Positions 7,733 to 17,346 are shown, numbered from the stretch's first letter. The stretch: 64,000 nt of DNA from Bin80 sp965220935 (GCA_965220935.1 OZ244857.1:3596001-3660000); one strand, 5' to 3'. Notes: generated by a model not told the origin, from the sequence alone. Numbers and translations: made by a program.

Positions 7733-9696
7733 TGGCTCGGTCATAAATAACTTGAACAACTATATATAAATATTATTCTAATTCTTTCTTAAATTATTCT
7801 GATTAATAGGTTATTCTTTTCCCATTAAGATCTTTATCTATCTATAAGATAAGCTATTAATGAACATTTGTCCACTGCATTCTACATGGCATGACTGATT
7901 GATTTACTGTTTTATAATAAGAGAATTAGTATATTTTAGATTTAACTTACTTTTTATTCTCATGAAACCAATTCGTTTTACCCAACAAATGTTAACCCAA
8001 GCTATGCAACATATGACTGTTGCTACACTTGCCCAACTGTGTCAAGCCCTTGGAGGATGTGCGCCCAGCACGCTCCATCGAAAACTCAAATTACTGGACT
8101 ATCTGTCCAGCTACTCTCATGCAGGAAAATATTACACGCTTCGAGAAACCGCTGAGTTTGATGAATATGGACTTTGGGCATATGACGAGATCCTATTCTC
8201 CTGTCACGGTACACTCCGAAATACAGTTCTCCATCTTGTATCAAACTCTTCAATGGGCTATCAACCCGTTGAACTTGACGAACTGTTACAGGTCAAGACC
8301 CTGAATGTGCTTTCAAGTCTAGTTCGTCAAGGAAAACTCACTCGGGTCCGTTTTGCAGGACGGAGCATTTACTGCTCTGCATGCTCTATTAATCAAAAAC
8401 GACAACTTAAGACTCGGCAACTTGATCAGGCATCAATCATGTTGCCTCATTCTTCTCGAAAATTGTCAATCACCTCTAAAGTTAAGGCTCTGTTTCTCAG
8501 CGCTCTTGATGAGAAGCAGATTCGTCTATTAGCGGGATTTCTTTCCATCATGTGGGGTTATGGCGGTGACACAAACGTGGCATTGTTTCTTGGACTCAGT
8601 CGCACAACGGTCTGGAAAGGGCGTAATCAACTCTACTCAGGTAAAGTAGATCTCAATCGGACTCGTAAACAAGGTGGAGGGCGTATCCCTTTGAAAAAAA
8701 ACCCTTGGATGATCGATCAACTGCTCCAACTGTTAGAGTTTGACACGGCAGGCAGTCCGATGGGAGGCTTGAAGTGGACGCGTCGTTCCTTAGTAACATT
8801 GGCCAAAGAGCTACAGAAGTCTGGCGTCAAGGTTTCCAAGACAACCATTGGAAAATGGCTCTCTGCACATAACTACTCTCTTCGTGTCAATTCCAAGTGT
8901 ATCAGCCGTCTGTCTCCACCTGGACGAAATCAACAATTTGAGAGAATTAAACATTTGACTGAGCACTGCCGAATCCACAACATTCCTATCATTTGTGTGG
9001 ATACCAAAAAGAAAGAGTTAGTCGGATGGTTTATCAACGCAGGAGGAATTTTGTGCAAGATCCCCATCAAGGTCAATGATCATGACTTCCCATCGCAGGC
9101 CAAGGCGAAGGCGATACCCTACGGAGTTTATGAGCCACTTGCCCACCGAGGATGTGTCTATGTCGGTGATTCAAGCGATACCCCTGAGTTTGCCGTAGAC
9201 TCTATTACGCAGTGGTTCAAAACCGAAGGGAAAAACCATTATCCGAATGCAAAACGACTTGTCATTCTGGCCGACTGCGGAGGCTCCAACAGTTATCGAG
9301 CACGCGCTTGGAAATATTTCTTGCAAAAAACGCTCTGTGATCCCTATCAAATACAGGTAACCGTTGCTCATTTCCCCAGTGGATCAAGCAAGTGGAACCC
9401 CATTGAACACCGAATGTTTAGCGCCATCAGTCGCAACTGGCAAGGTCGACCATTAGATAGCTGGGAAACACTCCTGAATTACATTCAATCTACCGTTGAT
9501 AAATCTGGATTATCCATTAAAGCTGTTCGGATGAGAAAATTATATCAGACTGGTATCAAGATCACTAACCAACAAATGAAAGAAATGAAGCTAGTGAGAA
9601 ACAAAACGCTCCCAAATTGGAATTATGACATCTATCCATCTGAGCCTAATACATAATTTTACCCATGAAGTTGTTCAACTTATTTATGGACGAGCC
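7733..9696. mobile_element. ISAzo13-family insertion sequence with 27-bp inverted repeats
   Basis: Inverted repeats at 7734-7760 (GGCTCGGTCATAAATAACTT...) and 9670-9696 agree at 24 of 27 positions. The tetramer CTAA flanks the element at 7729-7732 and 9697-9700 and is a likely target-site duplication, giving a 1964-bp element. It contains one intact transposase gene on the plus strand, so it may be active. The left inside end (7760-7960) is AT-rich and should hold the transposase promoter. Confidence 0.85.
7962..9656 (+). CDS. ISAzo13-family transposase with an N-terminal helix-turn-helix region
   Basis: The ATG at 7962 (MKPIRFTQQMLTQAMQHMTV) gives 564 residues; an earlier in-frame start at 7899 adds 21 hydrophobic residues and is less likely. 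Residues 1-150 look like a winged-helix DNA-binding region (TVATLAQLCQALGG, TLHRKLKLL). The C-terminal DDE part shows SRTTVWKGRNQL, the first Asp in ICVDTKKKELVGWF, the second in LADCGGSNSYRARAW, and the acidic third position in SGSSKWNPIEHRMFS, all typical of ISAzo13. The N-terminal extension is longer than in most family members I know. The frame is uninterrupted. Confidence 0.85.
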   Translation: MKPIRFTQQMLTQAMQHMTVATLAQLCQALGGCAPSTLHRKLKLLDYLSSYSHAGKYYTLRETAEFDEYGLWAYDEILFSCHGTLRNTVLHLVSNSSMGYQPVELDELLQVKTLNVLSSLVRQGKLTRVRFAGRSIYCSACSINQKRQLKTRQLDQASIMLPHSSRKLSITSKVKALFLSALDEKQIRLLAGFLSIMWGYGGDTNVALFLGLSRTTVWKGRNQLYSGKVDLNRTRKQGGGRIPLKKNPWMIDQLLQLLEFDTAGSPMGGLKWTRRSLVTLAKELQKSGVKVSKTTIGKWLSAHNYSLRVNSKCISRLSPPGRNQQFERIKHLTEHCRIHNIPIICVDTKKKELVGWFINAGGILCKIPIKVNDHDFPSQAKAKAIPYGVYEPLAHRGCVYVGDSSDTPEFAVDSITQWFKTEGKNHYPNAKRLVILADCGGSNSYRARAWKYFLQKTLCDPYQIQVTVAHFPSGSSKWNPIEHRMFSAISRNWQGRPLDSWETLLNYIQSTVDKSGLSIKAVRMRKLYQTGIKITNQQMKEMKLVRNKTLPNWNYDIYPSEPNT

Positions 9697-9875
9697 CTAA
9701 ATGCCGCCAACTATGCTTTCTGCGATAGTCATACAGCACCCCAGTCTATCAACAAGTCAGATGCGACTACAATGAGAGATATACACAAAATCTACCTGTC
9801 AATTAGCATCAAGATGCAAGGAGAACCTCATCATTGAATCTATCTCATTCTCTGCATCAACCATGATCAGACCCT

Positions 9876-10394
9876 TCACTCAAATTTAATCATTTCACAC
9901 AAATTCCAGTAGAACCAGAATTTCTTGCTGTACTCCATGAGCTGCGCCACATACTCTCTAAACAGTGAAAAAGGTGGATTGGTGACCACAATGTCTGTCT
10001 GTTTCAAGAGTTCAATACACTCTGCGCTCCGAAAATCCCCATCGCCCTGCAACGGCTTGACCTCAATCTCGTGGGGATCTGGGCGGCGGTTCCCATCCTG
10101 ATCTCCGTTGTATTCCAAATACACCGCCTACTTAGAATCATGGGATGAAAACAGATCAGGTTGCTGATTCTGATAACTGGTCGTAATCAGTTTTTTTAAT
10201 CCCAGATATTCAAATTGTAGCGAAAAGTATTTGAAGAAATTGCTTACACGCGGATCATCACAGTTGCAGTAGACCACTTTATCAGGGAAGTGATCTTTGT
10301 AATGACGTAGTTCATTTTCTATATCGCTTAATTGCGTGTAGAACTCATCGTTCTTTCCCCGCTTCGCTGAATGTAGGTTTTGATTTTTTGACAT
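9876..10394 (-). pseudogene. EcoRI-type adenine-specific DNA methyltransferase, frameshifted and truncated
   Basis: The start at 10394 gives MSKNQNLHSAKRGKNDEFYT, and the frame continues with KDHFPDKVVYCNCDDPRVSN and FFKYFSLQFEYLGLKK, the N-terminal region of M.EcoRI-like enzymes. A stop at 10128 separates it from a second frame carrying YLEYNGDQDGNRRPDP, GDGDFRSAECIELL and the catalytic block DIVVTNPPFSLFREYV (NPPF motif). After a further shift the frame ends at 9876, losing the C-terminal half. The product would have N6-methylated adenine. It sits 10 bases downstream of a 43-residue membrane protein, as the last gene of the accessory operon running from about 16.6 kb. Confidence 0.85.
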
Positions 10395-10404
10395 TCTCCA
10401 TGAT

Positions 10405-10536
10405 TCAACCACCTTTCGCCAAGAGCCACCCACCCAACGCGAGTCCTATCGTCAGAGCTACCGAAATCATGGCTATCAGGATATTGAATTTTGTGTTGAG
10501 TGCTTTCAACTCAGTTCTATAACTTTCGGCAAACAT
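10405..10536 (-). CDS. 43-residue single-helix membrane protein
   Basis: Starts at 10536 (MFAESYRTELKALNTKFNIL) and ends LALGGWLLAKGG. A short charged amphipathic N-terminus is followed by one hydrophobic helix (residues about 17-40) and a small basic tail. The layout and several positions (K-x-N-x-LI, then a transmembrane run) match the 54-residue protein just upstream, so the two look like diverged paralogues. Spacing is 47 bases from the upstream gene and 10 bases to the methyltransferase, supporting an operon. No family recognised; small size lowers certainty. Confidence 0.5.
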   Translation of the reverse strand: MFAESYRTELKALNTKFNILIAMISVALTIGLALGGWLLAKGG

Positions 10537-10583
10537 TTTGATAAGTTATAAAGATAGTGAGATATTTTACTACTTGTGACAAT

Positions 10584-10748
10584 TCACCATCCTACTGCAA
10601 GAGCGAAGGTCAAGCCTGCACCTACCAAAACAATTAAAAGATTGTACTTGGAGCTCTGAGCGTCAATTTTAGATTCAAGACGTGAAACAATGTTAGCTGA
10701 TGCCATGTCACTAATGCGTTCTGTGAGCTCGTTTAACTCTCTTTGCAT
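10584..10748 (-). CDS. 54-residue coiled-coil plus transmembrane protein
   Basis: Starts at 10748 (MQRELNELTERISDMASANI). Residues 1-34 have a heptad-like pattern (LNELTERI, VSRLESKIDAQSSK), and residues 36-54 form a hydrophobic segment ending in LAVGW. It begins 9 bases after the stop codon of the first AAA+ ATPase copy, so it probably belongs to the same transcript. A short membrane-anchored coiled coil next to AAA+ ATPases suggests a membrane partner or effector; that is inference. No family recognised. Confidence 0.55.
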   Translation of the reverse strand: MQRELNELTERISDMASANIVSRLESKIDAQSSKYNLLIVLVGAGLTFALAVGW

Positions 10749-11341
10749 ACCGTTACGTTACCGCTCACGACTCCACTTTGATGCGTCTTTTTCTTGTTTT
10801 AGAGAATCATCCTCTATCTCAGGTATGTCAATCTGTTCTCGGCCATACTCCTCAATCAGCCAAGTCTGCATGGATGGGATCGGTACACCGTAAACACCAC
10901 CTTTACGCTTATCAATGATCCCCTGCTCAAGTGCTTGTTTGAAAAGATTGTCTGCTACTTCAGGAGGATACTCCTCTCTAAGAATAGATATAATTGACGT
11001 GCGTGTCGTAGTCCCGCCAATTGAAATATGGGCGAGAGATATGGCGAGAGATTGACGTTGCTCCACGTCAATATCGTGCGCGCGCGTTTCGTAATAGTTT
11101 TGCCTGAACTCATTGTCCTTTTCAAGTATAATCCGCAAGCCCTCATCCGTCATTTGACGGTTGTTGGACTTAAGACAACTAGCTGCAGGCTTAACATAGG
11201 AAATGATGTGCTGTGGCCATCCATGCGTCTCCTTGACAATCGCATCAATCCATGGATCAAGATTTCCCTTGGCGCCTCCTTCTTTTACGATCCAGTCACG
11301 AATGACCTTGCGCTCAGATTCTTTGTCCAATTGACCTATAT

Positions 11342-13466
11342 CTGAAGTTAACCCTATTTTCACCTGAGATAGGCCTATTTTAGTTCAACGCATCTCTATT
11401 TTCTCTTGATCTGCGCCAATTTCTGCCCTGATATTGGCATTTTGTCCCCTTAAACGTCTGATTTAGCCGATTTTCGGTGGTTTTTTTGGCTTTTACTCTC
11501 TAAATGTGTGTGCCCATGTATTTTATTTAAAATAAATTTTTTATTTTGCATATTTAGATAGGTTTTTGTCGTATATTTAGATATAATCAAACTCTTTATG
11601 TACCCATGTACATCTCTCAAATTCCGAACCGTAACTCTAAACCAACCTGGCTCATCCGAACCTCTACTCGCGTTGGTAACAAAGTCGTCAAAACGACCAT
11701 CTCCAATATTACCCGTCTCCCTCAGCCTATCATTGATGGCATTGGTATCCTCTTGAAAGGTGGCACGGCGGTCAAAACCATCAAAGACGCCTTTGAGATT
11801 CGCAGTAGCAAACCCCACGGGCATGTGGCTGCAGTCCTGGGCATGATGACCCAACTCAAGATCCATGACCTGATTGCCCCAAAGAACTCACGCTTTCGTC
11901 GCCTGGTGCTTGGGATGATTGCCGCCCGCGTGTTAGACCCGGCCAGCAAACTCCGGACCAGTACCATGCTCAGACCGCGGCCGATACCCTCAACGAAGAA
12001 CTGAACCTCAAGTACGTTGATCAGGATGACTTGCATGAAGCCATGGATCAGCTGGCCAAGTGCAAAGCAGACATTGAGCGCACGTTAGCCAAACGGCATT
12101 TGACAGAAGGGGGGATGGTGCTCTATGACGTCAGCAGTAGTTATGTGGAAGGGGAGAAAAATTTCTTCGCGGAGTTTGGCCATAACCGAGATAAGAAAAA
12201 AGGCAAAAAGCAAGTCGTTTATGGGCTGATCACCGATGCAGAGGGACGCCCCGTCTCGGTAGAGGTCTTTCCAGGCAATACGGCAACACTTGGATGTCAG
12301 ATCACTAAGATTCAAGCGTCCTTTGGATTAAAGCATGTTATATTGGTTGGAGATCGGGGGTTATTGAAACAGAAGCAGATTAAAGAGGAGATCATACCGG
12401 TGGGGCTGGATTGGATCACGGGTATGCAAAAGAGGGAGATCCGAAAGGTGGTAGATCACCAGGAAAAAAAGCAGCGTCGGAAAGAGGAAATGCGTGAAGT
12501 GATAGAGCAAAAGGAAATTCAGATGAGTTTATTTGATCAGCAGAATCTGGTGGAACTAGAGTGTGATTTATATCCAGATGATACCCTGATTCTGTGCAAG
12601 AACCCCTCACAAGCGGCCAAGAGTAAGCAAACACGGGATGCGTTGTTGGACAAAGCAGATGAGGGACTTAACAAGATGATCAAAGCCATCACGGCGACGC
12701 CGTGCCGATTAAAAAACGAAGCCAAAATTGGCATGCGCGTCCAGAAGGTTGTGGGCAAACACAAATTAAAGCGGTTCTACAATCTGGACGACATTAAGGA
12801 GGGACATTTTACCTATAGCCGCAATGAACAAGCGATTAAAAAAGCCGAACTCTTGGACGGCGTGTATGCCATTCGGTCAAGTGTGAAAAAGGCCCCCGAG
12901 ACATTAGTCTCCGATTACAAGCGTTTATCTTCGGTAGAATGGGCATTTAGAACTATGAAATCCATGTCGTTGCGCGTACGCCCGATTCATCATCGGGTCA
13001 TTGCACATATCTTTTTATGTATGTTGGCCTATTATGTAGAGTACCACCTCCGTCAGAAGCTCGCGCCCATGTTGTTTGCAGAAGATGACTTGCAACTCAA
13101 GAGAGCGCAAAGAAAAGATATGGTCTCGCCAGCCAAACGCTCAGATGAAGCCAAAGAGAAAGCGCAAAGCAAGACGACATCAGATGACGAAACCGCCATG
13201 AGTTATGAGTCGGTGATGAAAACTTTGTCTGGGTTGAGTCGTGTAGTGGGCGTTCCGAAAATCACAACCGAAGTGACCTTGTTTGAGGATTACAATCCCA
13301 CCCAAATGAAGGCGCTAAAACTCCTGAATATCAAACTCTCCTGAGTGACCGGTTCGTCAGACTGAAGCATATTTCTGGCAGATAATCCTCCAGATTGTAG
13401 TCAAAAATTCTCAAATTCTCTGGAAATACTGAACCTTCTGGAAATTGAAAATAGGGTTAACTTCAG
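11342..13466. mobile_element. IS1634-family insertion sequence in AAA+ ATPase copy 1
   Basis: Ends are inverted repeats beginning CTGAAGTTAACCCTATTTTC (left at 11342, right complement ending at 13466). The hexamer CTATAT is duplicated at 11336-11341 and 13467-13472. The element is 2125 bp and carries a plus-strand transposase opposite to the host gene. The 11342-11605 stretch is AT-rich with no gene and likely holds the transposase promoter. Confidence 0.9.
11606..13344 (+). pseudogene. IS1634-family transposase with one frameshift
   Basis: The first frame (11606-12004) starts MYISQIPNRNSKPTWLIRTS and includes the HGHVAAVLGMM and LVLGMIAARVLDPASKL blocks. The second frame (12031-13344) carries the DDE catalytic region: LYDVSSSYVEG, GHNRDKKKGKKQVVYGLITD, LVGDRGLLKQKQI and YKRLSSVEWAFRTMKS. 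The change of register is at about 11970: after TSTMLR the correct reading is TAADTLNEELNLKYVDQDD. There is no obvious slippery sequence, so I read it as a disabling mutation, though programmed frameshifting or a sequencing error cannot be excluded. Confidence 0.8.
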
Positions 13467-14150
13467 CTATATTTACTAAAGATTCTCCTACAAACCGTGA
13501 TATTCCCAGCGATTTAAAAGCAGACTCGGTCGTTCCAAGTCCAGCGGCGAGAAGCATGATTGGCTTCCCGAATCCCCCGTTATGAATCATGTCCAACGTG
13601 TCTCTTACCAAATGTTTCTCTGTGGGAGTATCGCTAAGATTACCCAGATACTGCGCTTCATCAAGGACCAGTATGAGTCCGCGCCTTGGGGCAAAATTCT
13701 TAAGAATGTCCTCAGCACTTGCACTCCCCTGTATGCGTTTTACATGAGCGCGCCCAACAAACTCTACTCCATAACTGAGTGCCACCTGCTTGTCAATGTT
13801 GTACGATTTATCCAGTGCTTGTGCCATGGATGCTGGGTTGTGCAAGTCCTTGAGATTTATTGTGGCGACTGTCCATTTCTCGCCCTGCGCCTTCTCGGAA
13901 AGCACTTCAAGCAACGCGGTCTTACCCGCTCCTGGTGCCCCTTGTATAAGGAATGTGGTACCCCCTTTTTTTGCGCGATAGCGTTTAAGTGCGCTGGTAA
14001 AAGTGCCAATGATTTCCTGCCTCCCGTGAAAATATTCAGCTGGACCTCGATCCTCAATGAAAACAGAACGCATGATGTTTATGGGTTGGTTAAATGGTTA
14101 GATGCACGCAAAACGATGGAAACTTCATCTTCGTTGATCATACAGTAGCG

Positions 14151-15335
14151 TTACCGCTCACGACTCCACTTTGATGCGTCTTTTTCTTGTTTTAGAGAAT
14201 CATCCTCTATCTCAGGTATGTCAATCTGTTCTCGGCCATACTCCTCAATCAGCCAAGTCTGCATGGAGGGGATCGGCACACCATAAACACCTCCAGGTTT
14301 GTGGGAGAGTATTCCACTGTGAAGTATATCTTCAAAGAACTTTTCGGATTTTTCTTCTCCATACTTAGGCGTCAGTACGTCTATAACCTTTTCCTTCTCT
14401 AAATATCCACTCTGTTGAAGACCGGGTATAAACGAAGCGATGACCTGTCTTTGTTTCAGACTGAACTCCTTAGCACGGGTTTCATAGTAGTTTTTGCGAA
14501 ACTCATTACCCTTTTCAAGTATAATCCTCAATCCATCATCCGTCATTTGACGGTTGTTGGACTTAAGATAACTAGCTGCAGGCTTAACATAGGAGATGAT
14601 GTGTTGTGGCCATCCATGCGTCTCCTTGGAAATCGCATCAATCCATGGACCAGGATCCCCCTTGGCGCCACCTTCTTTTACGATCCAGTCACGAATGACC
14701 TTGCGCTCAGATTCCTTGTCCAATCGCCCCAGATTGATTAAAGATTCGCCTACAAACCGTGATATTCCCAGCGACTTAAAAGCAGATTCGGTCGTTCCAA
14801 GTCCAGCGGCGAGAAGCATGATTGGCTTATCCAACCCACCGTTATGAATCTTATCCAACGTATCGGATACATCGGTTTTCTCGGTGGACTCATCAGGAAT
14901 GAGACCTAACCTCTGCGCTTCATCAAGGACCAGTATGAGTCCGCGCCTTGGGGCAAAATTCCTAAGAATGTCCTCAGCACTTGCACTCCCCTGTATGCGT
15001 TTTACATGAGCGCGCCCAACAAACTCTACTCCATAACTGAGTGCCACCTGCTTGTCAATGTTGTACGATTTATCCAGTGCTTGTGCCATGGATGCTGGGT
15101 TGTGCAAGTCCTTGAGATTTATTGTGGCGACTGTCCATTTCTCGCCCTGCGCCTTCTCGGAAAGCACTTCAAGCAACGCGGTCTTACCCGCTCCTGGTGC
15201 CCCTTGAACCAAAAATGTGGTGCCCCCCTTATCGCCCAGATAGATATCAAGCACTCTAGTAAATGTGTCAATGATTTCCTGCCTCCCGTGAAAATATTCA
15301 GCTGGACCTCGATCCTCAATGAAAACAGAACGCAT
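14151..15335 (-). CDS. AAA+ ATPase paralogue 2 (tandem array)
   Basis: 394 residues starting MRSVFIEDRGPAEYFHGRQE. An ORC/Cdc6-like or AAA_16-like ATPase: Walker A GAPGAGKTALL (residues 45-55), Walker B LILVLDEAQ (133-141) with the following acidic residue present, a sensor-like IMLLAAGLGTTESAF, then a helical lid (DWIVKEGG, HGWPQHIISYV) and a C-terminal winged-helix-like segment (LKQRQVIASFIP...). It ends KQEKDASKWSRER, identical in all copies. The linker after Walker B (RLGLIPDESTEKTDVSDTLD) differs from copies 1 and 3. Function unknown; such ATPases often act in plasmid, transposition or defence contexts. Confidence 0.8.
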   Translation of the reverse strand: MRSVFIEDRGPAEYFHGRQEIIDTFTRVLDIYLGDKGGTTFLVQGAPGAGKTALLEVLSEKAQGEKWTVATINLKDLHNPASMAQALDKSYNIDKQVALSYGVEFVGRAHVKRIQGSASAEDILRNFAPRRGLILVLDEAQRLGLIPDESTEKTDVSDTLDKIHNGGLDKPIMLLAAGLGTTESAFKSLGISRFVGESLINLGRLDKESERKVIRDWIVKEGGAKGDPGPWIDAISKETHGWPQHIISYVKPAASYLKSNNRQMTDDGLRIILEKGNEFRKNYYETRAKEFSLKQRQVIASFIPGLQQSGYLEKEKVIDVLTPKYGEEKSEKFFEDILHSGILSHKPGGVYGVPIPSMQTWLIEEYGREQIDIPEIEDDSLKQEKDASKWSRER

Positions 15336-15412
15336 GATGTTTATGGGTTGGTTAAATGGTTAGATGCACGCAAAACGATGGAAACTTCATCTTCGTTGAT
15401 CATACAGTAGCG

Positions 15413-16597
15413 TTACCGCTCACGACTCCACTTTGATGCGTCTTTTTCTTGTTTTAGAGAATCATCCTCTATCTCAGGTATGTCAATCTGTTCTCGGCCA
15501 TACTCCTCAATCAGCCAAGTCTGCATGGAGGGGATCGGCACACCATAAACACCTCCAGGTTTGTGGGAGAGTATTCCACTGTGAAGTATATCTTCAAAGA
15601 ACTTTTCGGATTTTTCTTCTCCGTACTTAGGCGTCAGTACGTCTATAACCTTTTCCTTCTCTAAATATCCACTCTGTTGAAGATCGGGTATAAACGAAGC
15701 GATGACCTGTCTTTGCTTCATGCTGAATTCCTTGACGCGGGTTTCGTAATAGTTTATGCGAAACTTATTGCCCTTCTCAAGTACAATCCGCAAGCCCTCA
15801 TCGGTCATACGATGGTCGTGGGACTCCAAATATCTCACCGCGGGTTCAATATAGGAGATGATGTGTTGTGGCCATCCATGCGTCTCCTTGGCAATCGCAT
15901 CAATCCATGGACCAGGATTCCCCTTAGCACCACCTTCTTGTACTATCCAATCACGAATGACCAACCTCTCAGATTCTTTGTCCAACGGGCCCAAGCCTAC
16001 TGCGCAATCTCTGACAAATCGTGATATGCCCAGTGAGTTAAAAGCAGACTCGGTCGTGCCAAGTCCAGCGGCGAGAAGCATGATTGGCTTATCCAACCCA
16101 CCGTTATGAATCATGTCCAACGTGTCTCTTACCAAATGTTTCTCTGTGGGAGTATCGTTAAGATTACCCAGATACTGCGCTTCATCAAGGACCAGTATGA
16201 GTCCGCGCCTTGGGGCAAAATTCTTAAGAATGTCCTCAGCACTTGCACTCCCCTGTATGCGTTTAACATGAGCGCGCCCAACAAACTCTACTCCATAACT
16301 GAGTGCCACCTGCTTGTCAATGTTGTACGATTTATCCAGTGCTTGTGCCATGGATGCTGGGTTGTGCAAGTCCTTGATTTTTATTGTGGCGACTGTCCAT
16401 TTCTCGCCCTGCGCCTTCTCGGAAAGCACGGCAAGTAACGCGGTCTTACCCGCGCCAGGTGCACCTTGAACAAAGAATGTGGTGCCCCCTTTTTTTGCGC
16501 GATAGCGTTTAAGTACGCTGGTAAAAGTGTCAATAATTTCTTGCCTCCCGTGAAAATATTCAGCTGGACCTCGATCCTCAATGAAATCAGAACGCAT
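15413..16597 (-). CDS. AAA+ ATPase paralogue 3 (tandem array, first transcribed)
   Basis: The chosen start at 16597 (MRSDFIEDRGPAEYFHGRQE) gives 394 residues, equal to copy 2; an upstream in-frame extension to 16687 lies in unique, non-repeated sequence. Walker A (GAPGAGKTALL) and Walker B (LILVLDEAQ) are intact. Copy 3 has the most diverged lid region (FVRDCAVGLGPLDKESERLV, IEPAVRYLESHDHRMTDEG), while its C-terminal domain closely matches copy 2. It is the first gene of an apparent operon of three ATPases, two mini membrane proteins and an EcoRI-type methyltransferase remnant. Substrate and partner are unknown. Confidence 0.8.
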   Translation of the reverse strand: MRSDFIEDRGPAEYFHGRQEIIDTFTSVLKRYRAKKGGTTFFVQGAPGAGKTALLAVLSEKAQGEKWTVATIKIKDLHNPASMAQALDKSYNIDKQVALSYGVEFVGRAHVKRIQGSASAEDILKNFAPRRGLILVLDEAQYLGNLNDTPTEKHLVRDTLDMIHNGGLDKPIMLLAAGLGTTESAFNSLGISRFVRDCAVGLGPLDKESERLVIRDWIVQEGGAKGNPGPWIDAIAKETHGWPQHIISYIEPAVRYLESHDHRMTDEGLRIVLEKGNKFRINYYETRVKEFSMKQRQVIASFIPDLQQSGYLEKEKVIDVLTPKYGEEKSEKFFEDILHSGILSHKPGGVYGVPIPSMQTWLIEEYGREQIDIPEIEDDSLKQEKDASKWSRER

Positions 16598-17139
16598 GAT
16601 GTTTCTATATTGTTTGTTGATGTGGATGAATTTGTCTACACATCTCTGTACACCCCACCGCGCGATTCGTTCAGGGCGATGAGGCATCTCCCCTATTTGG
16701 TTTTTAGCAACTCATCTTTTACCAGACCATCTATTTTAGACTTCTACATGGGTTTATGGGTGTGTCTAAGTCGTATTAGAGCAGAACTTTTCCCTCTCCG
16801 TTGATTGAATGTCGCCAATAATGACATTTTTGACGGTTGGGAACCAGGATCGTCCGAACCATAGAATTAACCTCACAAACTTATTGCTATGCAATAACAG
16901 CCAATTTCTTATTAACCCCGCCGGATTGACTGGTGCCTAAAAAAGCAAAGCCCCGTGAGGAGCTTTGCTGAGTGCCGGTCCCCAGTGGTAACTGGTATCC
17001 GGCAATATCATGAACACCATTACTAATTATACAAGCAACCCAGACGAGGGTTCCCAAAACAATACGATTCTCTCGAGACATCTTCCAATGCCGATTACCT
17101 AGATGTCTTTGACGTAGATTTGAAGCCACCATTTTCAGT
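16598..17139. other. Intergenic stretch upstream of the ATPase array
   Basis: No convincing gene. The promoter for the minus-strand ATPase operon should lie just above 16597 but I cannot assign it. A minus-strand frame from 17081 (MSRENRIVLGTLVWVACIIS) encodes a hydrophobic helix but runs through the terminator hairpin at 16936-16970 before stopping at 16887, so I doubt it as a gene. Confidence 0.4.
16936..16970 (-). terminator. Rho-independent terminator, minus strand
   Basis: On the minus strand AGCAAAGC and GCTTTGCT form a perfect 8-bp stem, extended inward by two G-C pairs, around a short loop, followed directly by TTTTTT. It would stop minus-strand transcripts coming from above 17 kb before they enter the ATPase operon. 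Confidence 0.65.
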
Positions 17140-17346
17140 AAATCTGCACCCAGTCTCGCTAAATGGCAAGAAAGATTAAATAATGGGTTGATCCTTTGTG
17201 GATGGAGTGAGGACCATCACGGGCATTTGCGAAACCCTACCAGTGATGGTCCTGAGAAAAAGCGCGGTCGACCCAAGAATGTTGTTGTAGAGCTTCCGCC
17301 TGGACATGCTCAGATCCAGACACAAAAGAGAGGGAGAACGATATGA
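17140..17346 (+). pseudogene. Fragment of a basic protein with an AT-hook-like motif
   Basis: An open frame with no ATG encodes SLAKWQERLNNGLILCGWSE followed by EKKRGRPKNVVVELPPG and ends with TGA at 17344-17346. KKRGRPK resembles an AT-hook or a basic linker. Because it precedes a helix-turn-helix frame at 17488 in the same direction, the two may be pieces of one decayed replication- or partition-type protein. Family not recognised. Confidence 0.25.

Larger units (their letters stand above)
10758..14073 (-). pseudogene. AAA+ ATPase paralogue 1, disrupted by an IS1634 element
   Basis: The N-terminal part (14073 down to 13467) and C-terminal part (11341 down to 10758) are halves of one gene. 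Removing 11342-13466 and one copy of the 6-bp target duplication rejoins SLVNI with GQLDKESERKVI in frame and gives exactly 1185 bp, the length of copies 2 and 3. Walker A is GAPGAGKTALL (residues 45-55) and Walker B LILVLDEAQ (133-141). Its C-terminal winged-helix-like region (RAHDIDVEQRQSLAISLAHI onward) differs from copies 2 and 3, while the last about 45 residues are shared. Third gene of the tandem in transcription order. Confidence 0.85.
14074..16597 (-). repeat. Tandem repeat array of 1262-bp units (ATPase gene plus 77-bp spacer)
   Basis: The spacers at 15336-15412 and 14074-14150 are both 77 bp and near-identical (each contains ATGTTTATGGGTTGGTTAAA on the plus strand). With gene lengths of exactly 1185 bp the repeat period is 1262 bp. 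Sequence upstream of copy 3 (beyond 16597) and downstream of copy 1 (before 10758) is unique, so the array is three units long. Similarity between copies is patchy: copies 1 and 3 share the KRYRAKKGG and YLGNL...TPTEKHLVRD segments, whereas copies 2 and 3 share the C-terminal specificity-like segment. Confidence 0.85.

Noticed and set aside
16887..17132. Minus-strand frame with a hydrophobic segment
   Set aside because: It reads through a strong terminator hairpin and lacks homology cues; not called as a gene.
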